From: Bacteroidota bacterium
GTDB lineage: Bacteria > Bacteroidota > Bacteroidia > Chitinophagales > Saprospiraceae
Assembly: GCA_017857395.1 (NCBI GenBank)
Contig: JAFMDF010000055.1
Coordinates: 1-40,042, forward strand
Direction: 5' to 3'
Length of the DNA: 40,042 bases
Shown in pieces: positions 24,422-33,150 of the stretch. A program made the translations under genes and the position numbers. Under the pieces are notes generated by a model that saw nothing but the letters and a program-made list of their open reading frames with translations, did not search any database and was not told where the DNA came from. The stretch's first letter is position 1. Each line of letters opens with the position of its first letter.

Positions 24422-27400
24422 ATGAGAAAAGCAATTCTATTTCTTACCTCTTTCTTTTTTACACTTTCTACTCTTTTTGGAGCAGTAATATATGTTGATA
24501 AAAATGCAACAAGTGGTAATAATAATGGCACTTCTTGGCAACATGCCTTTACGGATTTAGGAGTTGCTATTAACTCGGCTACTGTTGGAGATGATATTCG
24601 GATTACGGTAGGCATCTATGCTTATAACAACCTAAGTTATACCATCAATAAAAATATAACAATGACGGGTGGTTTTGATGGTTTTGAAACAGGCAGTACG
24701 CCTAATAATCCTATCGAAAACTTGGATGTAAACGACCCTAATTCCTCTACTATGATAAATGGAGGAGGAAATCAGGCTTTTTTGACGATTGATGGTACAA
24801 CTGCGAATGGAAGTATTACCAATTCAACCATCATTCAAAATATTAATTTTCAAAGTAATGGTTCTAAAGATTATGGTATAAAAATAGAAGGGGCGAACAC
24901 TAACCAATCTGCTTCGCCGACTATTAAAGATTGTCGATTCTCTTCTTTTCGACAAGCCGCTATCTCTGTGAACGGCGTAAACGGGAATGTTTACCCAACT
25001 ATAGAAAATTGTGATTTTAGCTATAATGGATATAATTCAGTTGCCACTTTTACCGACTCAGGTAGTGCCCTCTTCATTGATGCAACTAATAGCAATAGTT
25101 CGATTACCATACGGGATTCTAAATTTAATAATAATAAAGTTAAAGAGAGCGGTGGCGCTATTTATAGCAAGGGTTGTGATTATTTGTATCTACTTGATTG
25201 TAATTTTGCTAATAATGAAGTAGATAATGGAAGTGGTGGCGCTTTATGGGTTTTTGATTGTCTTTTTTTGGGCATAACTAATACAAATTTCACAGAAAAC
25301 AAGGCAGGGAATACTGGAGGAGCAATGTATTTACAAGGGGCTGACCTAACAGCAAGTGCTACCATTTCAGACTGCATTTTCTCTCAAAATACAGCCACTA
25401 ATTTTGGTGGCGTTTTCTATAATTTTTATGTCAATACAACTATCAATAGATGCAAATTCTATGATAATACGGCCCCTTCTGGAGGAGGTGCTTTTCTTCA
25501 AGCCAATGCAGGCGGTACAATTCAAAATTGTGTTTTTAAAGGTAATAATGGGGGCAATAATGGCAATGCTACTTACAGTTTTTATAATGAATCGGATGTC
25601 ATTTCTCAACCTTTTACTTTAGGTTTTCAAAATTGTAGTTTTAGTGAGAATAAGAATACTAATAATGTTGGTAATGCTTGTTATCTTAACCACACAGGAA
25701 CAGGGTCAAGTAATACCTTTGATAATTGTATTTTGTGGGATAATGGCAGTAGTGAAATTCTTCCTACTGGTAATGCCACCGCTACTTTAAATTATTCCAT
25801 TTTAGATGATAGTAATATCAATGGAACGGTTCAATTGCCTACCAATGTATCGGGTAGTAATAATTTGGATAGTGACCCTTTATTTACCAATGATAGTTTG
25901 GTCATTGATTGTATGTCTCCTGCGGTAGATAGAGGAAACACATCTGTCAGCGTTGGGGCAATGGATATTGCAGGAAATAATAGAAAAGCATCCCCTTTTT
26001 TAGTAAGTAATTATATAGATATAGGTGCTTTCGAAGTACAAACGATTACTGGTGGAGTTGATTTTGATTTTGATGGTTTAGCTAATGATTGTGATAATTG
26101 TGAAAACAAGCCCAATCCTGCTATTAATTTCGATGGCACAGATGATTATATGAATGCCGTAATTGATGAATTTGGAACAGGCAATCAAGTCCACACTATT
26201 GAAGCTTGGGTCTATATTGATGAATTACCTAATTTTCGGTCTTGGCCTTTGCATCTTGGACAATATGACTTTGCTAGTCATCATTGGTTAATAGAAGCAG
26301 ATGGAGATTTTGTGGTTGGCAAATTCTCAGGAGCGCAATTGATTTTTTCCGTTCCCGTCCAAGAATGGACACATATTGCGACCGTCTTTGATGGCGCTAA
26401 CTTATGGGTTTATAAGAACGGTGTAGCTCAAGGCCAAACGGCAGTTAATTTCAATTTTACCAATAAAGAATTACATTTAGGTAAAAAAAGAGTGTCCGAA
26501 AATGATTTTAATGGTAGTATTGATGAAGTCCGAATATGGAATGTGGCTCGAACTACTCAACAACTTGCTGCAAATAGTTATCGAGAACTGCGAGGCAACG
26601 AAGCTGGCTTAATCGCTTATTACGATTTCAATGAAGGGATGCCCAACGAAAATAATGCAAATCTAAATACCATTCCAGATATGTCGGGCAACGGCAATAC
26701 AGGAACATTAAATAACTTCGCCAAAACTGGAACAAGTTCCAATTGGGTGATTGGCGCACCTGTTATACACCGAGATTTAGATGGTAATGGTTATGGTGAT
26801 ATTTGTGAATGTGACCCCATGACCGCAGGCACGCCTTGCGATGATTTGGATGCTAATACGTATAATGATGTATTAGATGCAGCTTGTCATTGTGCAGGTA
26901 TACCCTTTTCGGAAGGCTGTGTTTCTGGAGATACGGAACAATTTGGTGTGGAAGGAAGCTTAAATATAAGTTTTACGACCAAAAATGCATTGAGTTGTAC
27001 GGGTGGGGAATTGACTGCGGAGGCGCATATTACTTATAAGCAGTATTTGATGGATGATTGGTTTGTTTTTGAGGGTTTGGCTTGTAATGAGGATACACCA
27101 ATTTTGATTAGAAGACCTAAACGATTAAGAGACAACGCAGCCTCTGCAAGAAATAATTATGATTATTGTTTTATGGAAACTTGGGAAATTGAAAATACTA
27201 CCTGTGTTACTGATATTTTAACCATTTCCGTTTACGTATATCGGGAGGAAGTAATTCATACAAATCTATTAGTCAATCAAAATCCAATTCCTCAAAATCT
27301 ATATCTAGCTGATAACCAAATCACTTCACAAGGAAGTATTTCAGCAAACGATACGGTACATTTTGTTGCAGGAGTGTCGATTATTTTAAATCCAGGATTT

Positions 27401-27778
27401 AATGCGGTTAGTGGTTCAACTTTTTCTGCCAAAATAAAAACGACTCCAACCTGTAATAATCAAAGAGTCATTACGGACTTTCCATCTACCAATATTTTAG
27501 AAAAAGAGGCTACAACAGCATTACCATTAATGAATATTTATCCTAACCCAGCAAGTACTAATGTAATCATTGACTACCAACTTCCAGCACCTACTAAAAT
27601 AAATCTTTCTCTATACAATTTGGCAGGGCAATTTTTGTCTACTTTAGAAGGTTCTGAATTACAAGAAAGCGGAAATTATAATTTTGAAATAAATATAAAT
27701 GATTATCCAAAAGGTATTTATTTTATACGTTTGCAAACAGCACAAACTCAAATAATAGAAAAATTAGTCATCCAATAG
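24422..27778 (+). CDS. T9SS surface protein: beta-helix, LamG, 3-coathanger, sorting domain
   Basis: The 1118-residue protein has a signal peptide (about 1-19, FLTSFFFTLSTLFG). A right-handed beta-helix (about 20-540) follows, with many short N- and G-rich turns such as GSGGALWVFDC and NTGGAMYLQGA. A LamG/concanavalin-like domain (about 565-760, INFDGTDDYMN to RIWNVARTTQQLA) sits inside a thrombospondin type-3-like Ca site (DFDFDGLANDCDNC before it, DLDGNGYGDICECDP after it). Then a 3-coathanger stack domain (about 953-1012, VSIILNPGFNAVSGSTFSAK) and a type A sorting domain (about 1036-1118, MNIYPNPASTNVIIDY). It is probably displayed on the cell surface and binds polysaccharide or protein. 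It ends 3 bases before the CHAT gene and should be cotranscribed with it. Confidence 0.9.
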   Translation: MRKAILFLTSFFFTLSTLFGAVIYVDKNATSGNNNGTSWQHAFTDLGVAINSATVGDDIRITVGIYAYNNLSYTINKNITMTGGFDGFETGSTPNNPIENLDVNDPNSSTMINGGGNQAFLTIDGTTANGSITNSTIIQNINFQSNGSKDYGIKIEGANTNQSASPTIKDCRFSSFRQAAISVNGVNGNVYPTIENCDFSYNGYNSVATFTDSGSALFIDATNSNSSITIRDSKFNNNKVKESGGAIYSKGCDYLYLLDCNFANNEVDNGSGGALWVFDCLFLGITNTNFTENKAGNTGGAMYLQGADLTASATISDCIFSQNTATNFGGVFYNFYVNTTINRCKFYDNTAPSGGGAFLQANAGGTIQNCVFKGNNGGNNGNATYSFYNESDVISQPFTLGFQNCSFSENKNTNNVGNACYLNHTGTGSSNTFDNCILWDNGSSEILPTGNATATLNYSILDDSNINGTVQLPTNVSGSNNLDSDPLFTNDSLVIDCMSPAVDRGNTSVSVGAMDIAGNNRKASPFLVSNYIDIGAFEVQTITGGVDFDFDGLANDCDNCENKPNPAINFDGTDDYMNAVIDEFGTGNQVHTIEAWVYIDELPNFRSWPLHLGQYDFASHHWLIEADGDFVVGKFSGAQLIFSVPVQEWTHIATVFDGANLWVYKNGVAQGQTAVNFNFTNKELHLGKKRVSENDFNGSIDEVRIWNVARTTQQLAANSYRELRGNEAGLIAYYDFNEGMPNENNANLNTIPDMSGNGNTGTLNNFAKTGTSSNWVIGAPVIHRDLDGNGYGDICECDPMTAGTPCDDLDANTYNDVLDAACHCAGIPFSEGCVSGDTEQFGVEGSLNISFTTKNALSCTGGELTAEAHITYKQYLMDDWFVFEGLACNEDTPILIRRPKRLRDNAASARNNYDYCFMETWEIENTTCVTDILTISVYVYREEVIHTNLLVNQNPIPQNLYLADNQITSQGSISANDTVHFVAGVSIILNPGFNAVSGSTFSAKIKTTPTCNNQRVITDFPSTNILEKEATTALPLMNIYPNPASTNVIIDYQLPAPTKINLSLYNLAGQFLSTLEGSELQESGNYNFEININDYPKGIYFIRLQTAQTQIIEKLVIQ

Positions 27779-27781
27779 CTT

Positions 27782-30700
27782 ATGCGGAATTTTTTTAATG
27801 GTTTACTAGTATTCTTGTTCCTTCATGGAACGGTCAATGCTCAAATCAATCGCCAATTAAAAAAAATAGACCAACAATTGGCTAACTATGAAATAACACC
27901 ATGCAGAAAAAATATAGATAAGTTAGCTAACCGAATAAAACCTAGGCATCGTAAATATCATCAATTCTTATATCAACAAGCTCAGTTATTACAATTAGAA
28001 GGTAGTTATAAAAAAGCAATTAATACTACAAGAAAAGCTATGCCATTTACCCCTCCAAAAGAGCAAGTCTCGCTGTATATTCTACAAGGCAAATTAGCTA
28101 TTGACTTAAAATTATTTGAAAAAGCGGATTCTTTCCTAAGGCAGGGGCTAGATTTACATCATTCATTTTCTTCTACGAATATTTTAGAAAAAGCAACCTT
28201 GTTTACTCATTTAGGAGAATTAATGGTCGGATTAGAACATTTTTCTACGGCAGATTCTTTGTACCTAATGGCAAGGAAAAATTTAGAAAAAGAAAAATTA
28301 CAAAAAAGCATATTTTATAATACTACCTTATGTTTAATGGCTGAATCAAAAATAGAACAAGAAGAATTTGATACTGCCCAAACACTCTTGACTCAAGCCA
28401 CTAGGCAAATAAATCAACTCCTTCCAAAAAATCATCCAGCACAAGCTTTTATTTGGGTACAAAAAGGAAGATTAGCTAGTAAAATAGGAAACTTTGAGAA
28501 AGCTGAAAATGCTTTTGAAAACGCATTACTATTTCGGTCAAATGTCTATAACAAACAACATTTATTATACAACAGAACCTTACGAAATTTAGCACTTGCT
28601 CTTTATAAACAAGGCAAGTATGCAAAAGCAGAGGATTTCTTATTACAAGTTAAGGAATCAAATGAATTGTCAGAAAATTCATCTACTGAAGCTGCTTATA
28701 CAAATACTTATCTTGGCGCATTATATCAAAAAACAGGAAAATTAGAGCAAGCTATTGAAGCTTATCAATCCGCCAAAAATATTTTTAAAACGCTAGCTGA
28801 TACAGGCGAATATAGCAACTGTGTTAATAATCTAGCTGTAATATACCAGCAAATAAATCAACCTAAAAAATCTACAGGACTCTTTGAAGAAAGTAAGCTA
28901 TTCTTAGAAGAAAAAAACAAAGAAAATTCTCAAATCTATGCCGCCATCCTCATTAACCTAGGCCTCAACTACGTAGATGAAAATCAACCAGAAAAAGCCA
29001 AACCCATCTTAGAAAAAGCCAAGGCTTTAGTCTTAAAAATATTTGGACAAGAACATCCTTATTACGCTTCCGTCATTATTAACTTGGCACATTTATATGA
29101 AAAAACCAATCAGTTAGAAAAGGCGAGAGATTTTTATTTGGAAACCGAAAGATTGGATAAATTAATTTTGGGAGAAAAGCATCCTTATTTTATGTCAACC
29201 CTTTCCAATACGGCTAATATTTATGCACTCTTGGAACAACCCGATACGGCGCTGACCTACTACCAACGATTAATTGAAGGGCAAACCAATTTGATTTATA
29301 ATTATTATAGCACGTTTGAAGAGGACACTCGATTGAGTTATCTGAAAGAAAGTATGGATTATTTTGAAGAGTTTTATTCTTTTGTCGCTCGGCAAGATAC
29401 GATTGATGCCAAGGCTTATGTGGACATGCAGAATAGTAGTTTAGCAACTAAAAGTTTGGCCTTAGATTTTAGTGTCGATAATAAAATTCAAATTGATAGC
29501 TTGCAAAATCCCGAAGGCGTTGCTTTATTAAAAAAATGGACGGACTTGCGCCAACAATTGAGTCAAGCCTATACCCTATCTGAAAAAGAAAAAGCGCAAG
29601 CCAATTTTAATTTAGCTGAAATGGAAGAAGCGGCAATTTTATTAGAAAAGCAATTGGTAAGAGGTAACGAGGCAATGTCTAAGCAATTACATCGACAACA
29701 ATTGGTTGCTTTTGAAGATATGCAAGCGGTGTTAAAGCCATCCGAAGTGGCTTTAGATTTTATCAAATTTAACTTTTATCAACCTGAGCATAAAACGGAT
29801 AGCGTTTTTTATGGGGTATTATTAACTAATAAGGCGGCGGAAACCCCACATTTTATTTATCTCGCAGAAGAAAAACAACTCCAAAAAATATTACGAGCTA
29901 AAATTCGCTCCAATGGTAGTAATTATGTGGCTAACCCTAAAATTGGCTATGATTTATATCAATTGCTTTGGCAACCTTTAGTGCCTTATTTAACAGGGAT
30001 TAAAACCATTAAAATATCTCCAACGGGGTTATTACATAAAGTGTCTTTTGCGGCTTTGCCTACAGCTATAAACGGTAGTGCTACTTTGATGAATCAATAC
30101 CGCTTTGATTATTATGGGAATATGAGAGATTTGGTCAAACAAGCTACAACTAATAACACATCCAATAACAGCATCGCCTTAGTCGGTGGCGCTAATTTTG
30201 ATTTAGACTCCCTTTCTTTGCAACAACTTTCTGCCTCCTCTACTACTTCTTTAAGGACGACTAATGATGTAAATCTAAGCGTTGATTTAACCAAAACAGA
30301 TACTAGAAATCAGGGAGTTGATTCCACCCGTTCCGCTGTCCGCTTTAATTATTTGCCCGGGACAGCAAAAGAGGTTAGAAATATTGAGCAGCAATTCCAG
30401 CAAGCAAATTGGCAAGTACAAACCTTTGTCAATAATCAGGCTTTAGAGGATAATATTAAGCTATTAAGTGGTTCTCAAGCACCGTCTATTTTGCATCTAG
30501 CCACGCATGGTTACTTTTTTGCACCACTCAAAAGACAGCAAAAGAAAACGCTGACTTTAAAAGATAGAATCCGAACTTCCAGTAATCCTTTGATTCGTTC
30601 TGGTCTAGTATTCACGGGCGTCAATCATACTTGGAAAGGTGGCGGCCGTATTCCTAATTTAGACGATGGTGTTTTGACCGCTTACGAAATATCTAATCTC

Positions 30701-30994
30701 CATTTATTTACTACCAACTTAGTTATTTTATCTGCTTGCGAAACAGGGTTAGGAGACATCTATGATACCGAAGGGGTATTTGGTTTGCAAAGAGCGTTCA
30801 AAATGGCAGGCGTTCAACAATTAATCACTAGCCTTTGGAAAATTCCTGACCAACAGACCCAAGAATTGATGACGACCTTTTATCAATTTTATTTACAATC
30901 TAATAATGCTGCTGACGCTTTATATCAAGCGCAATTGACGATGAGTGAAAAATATCGTCCTTTTTATTGGGCAGGGTTTATTTTGGCGAAATAA
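27782..30994 (+). CDS. Exported TPR-CHAT caspase-like protease
   Basis: The 1070-residue protein has about ten TPR repeats (roughly 110-490; for example YLGALYQKTGKLEQAIEAYQ) and a C-terminal CHAT domain (about 740-1070). The catalytic pair is present: histidine in HLATHGYF (H909) and cysteine in LSACETGLGD (C986). The first residues (FNGLLVFLFLHGTVNA, cleavage after A about position 20) are a Sec signal peptide, so the CHAT domain should act outside the cytoplasm; most described CHAT effectors are cytoplasmic. It starts 3 bases after the T9SS surface protein. The TPRs would bind a partner, possibly the surface protein or the peptidase, and the CHAT domain would cut a target. The substrate is unknown. 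Confidence 0.88.
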   Translation: MRNFFNGLLVFLFLHGTVNAQINRQLKKIDQQLANYEITPCRKNIDKLANRIKPRHRKYHQFLYQQAQLLQLEGSYKKAINTTRKAMPFTPPKEQVSLYILQGKLAIDLKLFEKADSFLRQGLDLHHSFSSTNILEKATLFTHLGELMVGLEHFSTADSLYLMARKNLEKEKLQKSIFYNTTLCLMAESKIEQEEFDTAQTLLTQATRQINQLLPKNHPAQAFIWVQKGRLASKIGNFEKAENAFENALLFRSNVYNKQHLLYNRTLRNLALALYKQGKYAKAEDFLLQVKESNELSENSSTEAAYTNTYLGALYQKTGKLEQAIEAYQSAKNIFKTLADTGEYSNCVNNLAVIYQQINQPKKSTGLFEESKLFLEEKNKENSQIYAAILINLGLNYVDENQPEKAKPILEKAKALVLKIFGQEHPYYASVIINLAHLYEKTNQLEKARDFYLETERLDKLILGEKHPYFMSTLSNTANIYALLEQPDTALTYYQRLIEGQTNLIYNYYSTFEEDTRLSYLKESMDYFEEFYSFVARQDTIDAKAYVDMQNSSLATKSLALDFSVDNKIQIDSLQNPEGVALLKKWTDLRQQLSQAYTLSEKEKAQANFNLAEMEEAAILLEKQLVRGNEAMSKQLHRQQLVAFEDMQAVLKPSEVALDFIKFNFYQPEHKTDSVFYGVLLTNKAAETPHFIYLAEEKQLQKILRAKIRSNGSNYVANPKIGYDLYQLLWQPLVPYLTGIKTIKISPTGLLHKVSFAALPTAINGSATLMNQYRFDYYGNMRDLVKQATTNNTSNNSIALVGGANFDLDSLSLQQLSASSTTSLRTTNDVNLSVDLTKTDTRNQGVDSTRSAVRFNYLPGTAKEVRNIEQQFQQANWQVQTFVNNQALEDNIKLLSGSQAPSILHLATHGYFFAPLKRQQKKTLTLKDRIRTSSNPLIRSGLVFTGVNHTWKGGGRIPNLDDGVLTAYEISNLHLFTTNLVILSACETGLGDIYDTEGVFGLQRAFKMAGVQQLITSLWKIPDQQTQELMTTFYQFYLQSNNAADALYQAQLTMSEKYRPFYWAGFILAK

Positions 30995-31072
30995 ATAAGA
31001 ATTGTTTTTTGAATGATATTATTAATGCGGAATAATCCCAATCGAGCATAATACTGAAACCCCAAAGAATAT

Positions 31073-31103
31073 GGCGTTGATACTTTGCATCAGCGCCTTT
31101 TTT
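31073..31103 (+). terminator. Terminator after the CHAT gene
   Basis: GGCGTTGAT and ATCAGCGCC form a 9-bp stem with one G-T pair and a 7-base loop, followed by six T residues, 79 bases after the stop. Confidence 0.85.
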
Positions 31104-31172
31104 AGTTACCAATTGTTATTAGATTTATAACAGAATGTATCTTATTTATTACATTATTAAAGAATAATTATT

Positions 31173-31180
31173 TAGTTTTG
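31173..31180 (+). promoter_or_regulatory. Weak candidate -7 box for the Rieske gene
   Basis: TAGTTTTG fits TAnnTTTG but is 188 bases before the ATG and has no TTTG at the right distance, so this is a weak call. Confidence 0.25.
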
Positions 31181-31367
31181 CCTTCCCCTAATACGATGTT
31201 AAATGACTCAATATTTTAGTCCTATTTTTTCTATTAACATCCTTTCTACAAATGGTTCCTGAAGGAAAAACTAGCTATTGATTTTCAGTTCAAGAAACGT
31301 TTTGTCTCTCCTCAAAAAATCAGCTTACTAAAATTTGTAAATTATTTAAAATTGACCTTTATCAATT

Positions 31368-32450
31368 ATGAATAAAGTAACCGATAATATAGCACAATCT
31401 GCTACCTTACCTGCTGACTTTTATTTCGATACTGCTGTTTGGGAACAGACGAAAGAAGCTGTTTTTGCCAAAAGTTGGTTATATATTGGCGATGAACAAG
31501 CCATTTTTAATGTAGCTATTAATACTTACCCTTTTTTCTTATTAGAAAAATATATCGAAGAACCATTGGTCCTCACAAAGGAGGAGGAAGCAATACGTTG
31601 TTTGTCAAATGTCTGCACGCATAGAGGATTTATTGTAGCGCATCATTCTGGTAAAAACCGAAAGTTGACCTGTGCTTATCATGGTAGACGATTTAATTTA
31701 GCAGGCAAATTTGAATTTATGCCTGAATTTAAAGAGGTAGAACGTTTCCCTCGACCTTGTGAACATTTGCATCAATTGCCTTTAAATAAATGGGCAAATT
31801 TCCTTTTTACAAGTCTTGACCCCAAGATTGATTTTTCAGAAATGGCAATCGAACTAGAAAAGATGGTTGGGTTTCTAAATGTGGAAGATTTTGTATTTGC
31901 GCCTGAATACTCCAAGACTTATAATGTGCAATCGCATTGGGCACTTTATGTAGATAATTATTTAGAAGGTTTTCATGTACCTTTTGTCCATCCAACTTTA
32001 AATGGGATGTTGGATTATGGTAAATACGATACGATTTGCGATGGTCACATGGTCTTACAAGTAGGCTATTCGGATAAAGGGACTGAAACATTTGATTTCC
32101 CTGAAGACCATCCCGATTATGGTAAAAATATTACCGCCTATTATTATTGGTTTTATCCCAATTTCATGCTAAATTTTTATCCTTGGGGCGTGCAGTTAAA
32201 TATTGTTAAACCAGTAACCCCTAATTTCACCAAAGTAGAATTTTTATACTATATCAAAGACCGAGAAATTTGGGATAGAATGTCAGGCGATGCGGTTGGT
32301 GAAAAAACACAGCAGGAAGATGAATGGGTCGTAGAAGGTGTGCAAAAAGGATTAAAATCTCGATTTTATACAGATGGCCGATTTTCTGCTAAACGAGAAA
32401 CGGGGGTGCATCATTTTCATCGGTTGTTGAAACATTATTTGTCGGTTTAG
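31368..32450 (+). CDS. Rieske non-heme iron oxygenase, alpha-subunit type
   Basis: The 360-residue protein has the Rieske 2Fe-2S motif NVCTHRGF ... CAYHGRRF (C-x-H and C-x2-H). The mononuclear iron site lies in DNYLEGFHVPFVHPTL, with two histidines in the family spacing. The C-terminal part is the SRPBCC-type catalytic domain. It belongs with aromatic ring hydroxylases and choline monooxygenase-like enzymes; the substrate cannot be told. It would need a separate reductase, none of which is in the window. It is convergent with the giant adhesin gene. Confidence 0.9.
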   Translation: MNKVTDNIAQSATLPADFYFDTAVWEQTKEAVFAKSWLYIGDEQAIFNVAINTYPFFLLEKYIEEPLVLTKEEEAIRCLSNVCTHRGFIVAHHSGKNRKLTCAYHGRRFNLAGKFEFMPEFKEVERFPRPCEHLHQLPLNKWANFLFTSLDPKIDFSEMAIELEKMVGFLNVEDFVFAPEYSKTYNVQSHWALYVDNYLEGFHVPFVHPTLNGMLDYGKYDTICDGHMVLQVGYSDKGTETFDFPEDHPDYGKNITAYYYWFYPNFMLNFYPWGVQLNIVKPVTPNFTKVEFLYYIKDREIWDRMSGDAVGEKTQQEDEWVVEGVQKGLKSRFYTDGRFSAKRETGVHHFHRLLKHYLSV

Positions 32451-32557
32451 AAATTGTAAGAGATAAATCACTACTCTACTATCATTAAGGTAGGTCAGTT
32501 TAGACGCTCCAATGTTTTGAAAACAATTGCCGTCTAACCATTTGTAGAAAATAAAAG

Positions 32558-32593
32558 AAAGGCTAGCAGTATCTTTAGACACTACTAGCCTTT
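32558..32593. terminator. Bidirectional terminator hairpin
   Basis: AAAGGCTAGCAGT and ACTACTAGCCTTT pair at 12 of 13 positions around a 10-base loop, between the convergent Rieske and adhesin genes. A T-rich tail is better on the minus strand (CTTTTATTTTC). Confidence 0.7.
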
Positions 32594-32630
32594 AATAAAA
32601 TTGGTCTATGTTCAAGGAGTATATAAGTAG

Positions 32631-33012
32631 TTAGTCGTCATCATCTTTATTAAAACCACCATCACTAATCATAATTACTTTTTTCATTAAATGTTCCGTT
32701 TCCGTTTGTAAGCTAATATAGAATAGTCCTCCTAACAAGAATTCATCCGTCAATGCTATTTCATGTTTTCCCGCAGGTAATACCTCGTCTTTTAGCAAGG
32801 ATTTTAACATTCTTCCCGACTGATCAAAGACCCTTAAATTAACCTTTTCTAATGTTGATAAATTCAACACCAAAGTCGTTTGGTATCTAAATGGATTAGG
32901 CTGAATTTTGAGACTAATCGTTTCGGCTATTGGAGGCGTAGTTGTTAATTTAAAGTTGGACAACTCCGTTTCTGATGTCTGCATATTAGGGTTAGCACAT
33001 GGCGCTATTGTA
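32631..33012 (-). pseudogene. Detached T9SS sorting domain of the giant adhesin
   Basis: This is the real 3' end of the adhesin gene at 33107-40042, cut off by a small insertion. It starts TIAPCANPNMQ and contains a sorting domain (ISLKIQPNPFRYQTTLVL, ending in LMKKVIMISDGGFNKDDDD). The first ATG in the detached frame is at 32984. It has no signal peptide, so it cannot be exported alone. If the 138-bp element and one TA copy are taken away, its frame joins that of the adhesin exactly. Confidence 0.85.
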
Positions 33013-33150
33013 TACTCTGAACGGTCAAGTATTTTGATTTTAAATCCAAGATTTATGCTTGCAAAACGTTAGTTTTAACATTGATAATCAAATAGTTATA
33101 TTTTTGTTAAGATTTTCTTAACAATTCACAAAACTTGACCGTTTCTAGTA
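33013..33150. mobile_element. 138-bp MITE-like element with TA target duplication
   Basis: Both ends carry the inverted repeat TACTnnnAACGGTCAAGT, with three differing bases (CTG/AGA). Each end is flanked by a TA (33011-33012 and 33151-33152), the pattern of Tc1/mariner-IS630 type insertion. It has no gene. Inside is a perfect 9-bp hairpin (TTGTTAAGA / TCTTAACAA, 33104-33124) that contains the new stop codon of the adhesin. Length plus one TA is 140 bases, so it shifts the frame. Its transposase is not in the window. Confidence 0.85.

Larger units (their letters stand above)
30995..31367. other. 373-bp spacer between the CHAT and Rieske genes
   Basis: It contains the CHAT terminator (31073-31103) and a TAGTTTTG box (31173-31180). 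I see no gene in it. Confidence 0.55.

Noticed and set aside
19495-30994. Craspase (type III-E CRISPR) locus
   Set aside because: Sigma factor and TPR-CHAT are present, but no gRAMP effector, Csx30 or array is seen, and the CHAT protein has a signal peptide.
33013-33150. Programmed frameshift or stop read-through joining the adhesin to its sorting domain
   Set aside because: A 138-bp element with inverted ends and TA duplications explains the break fully; no slippery site is needed.
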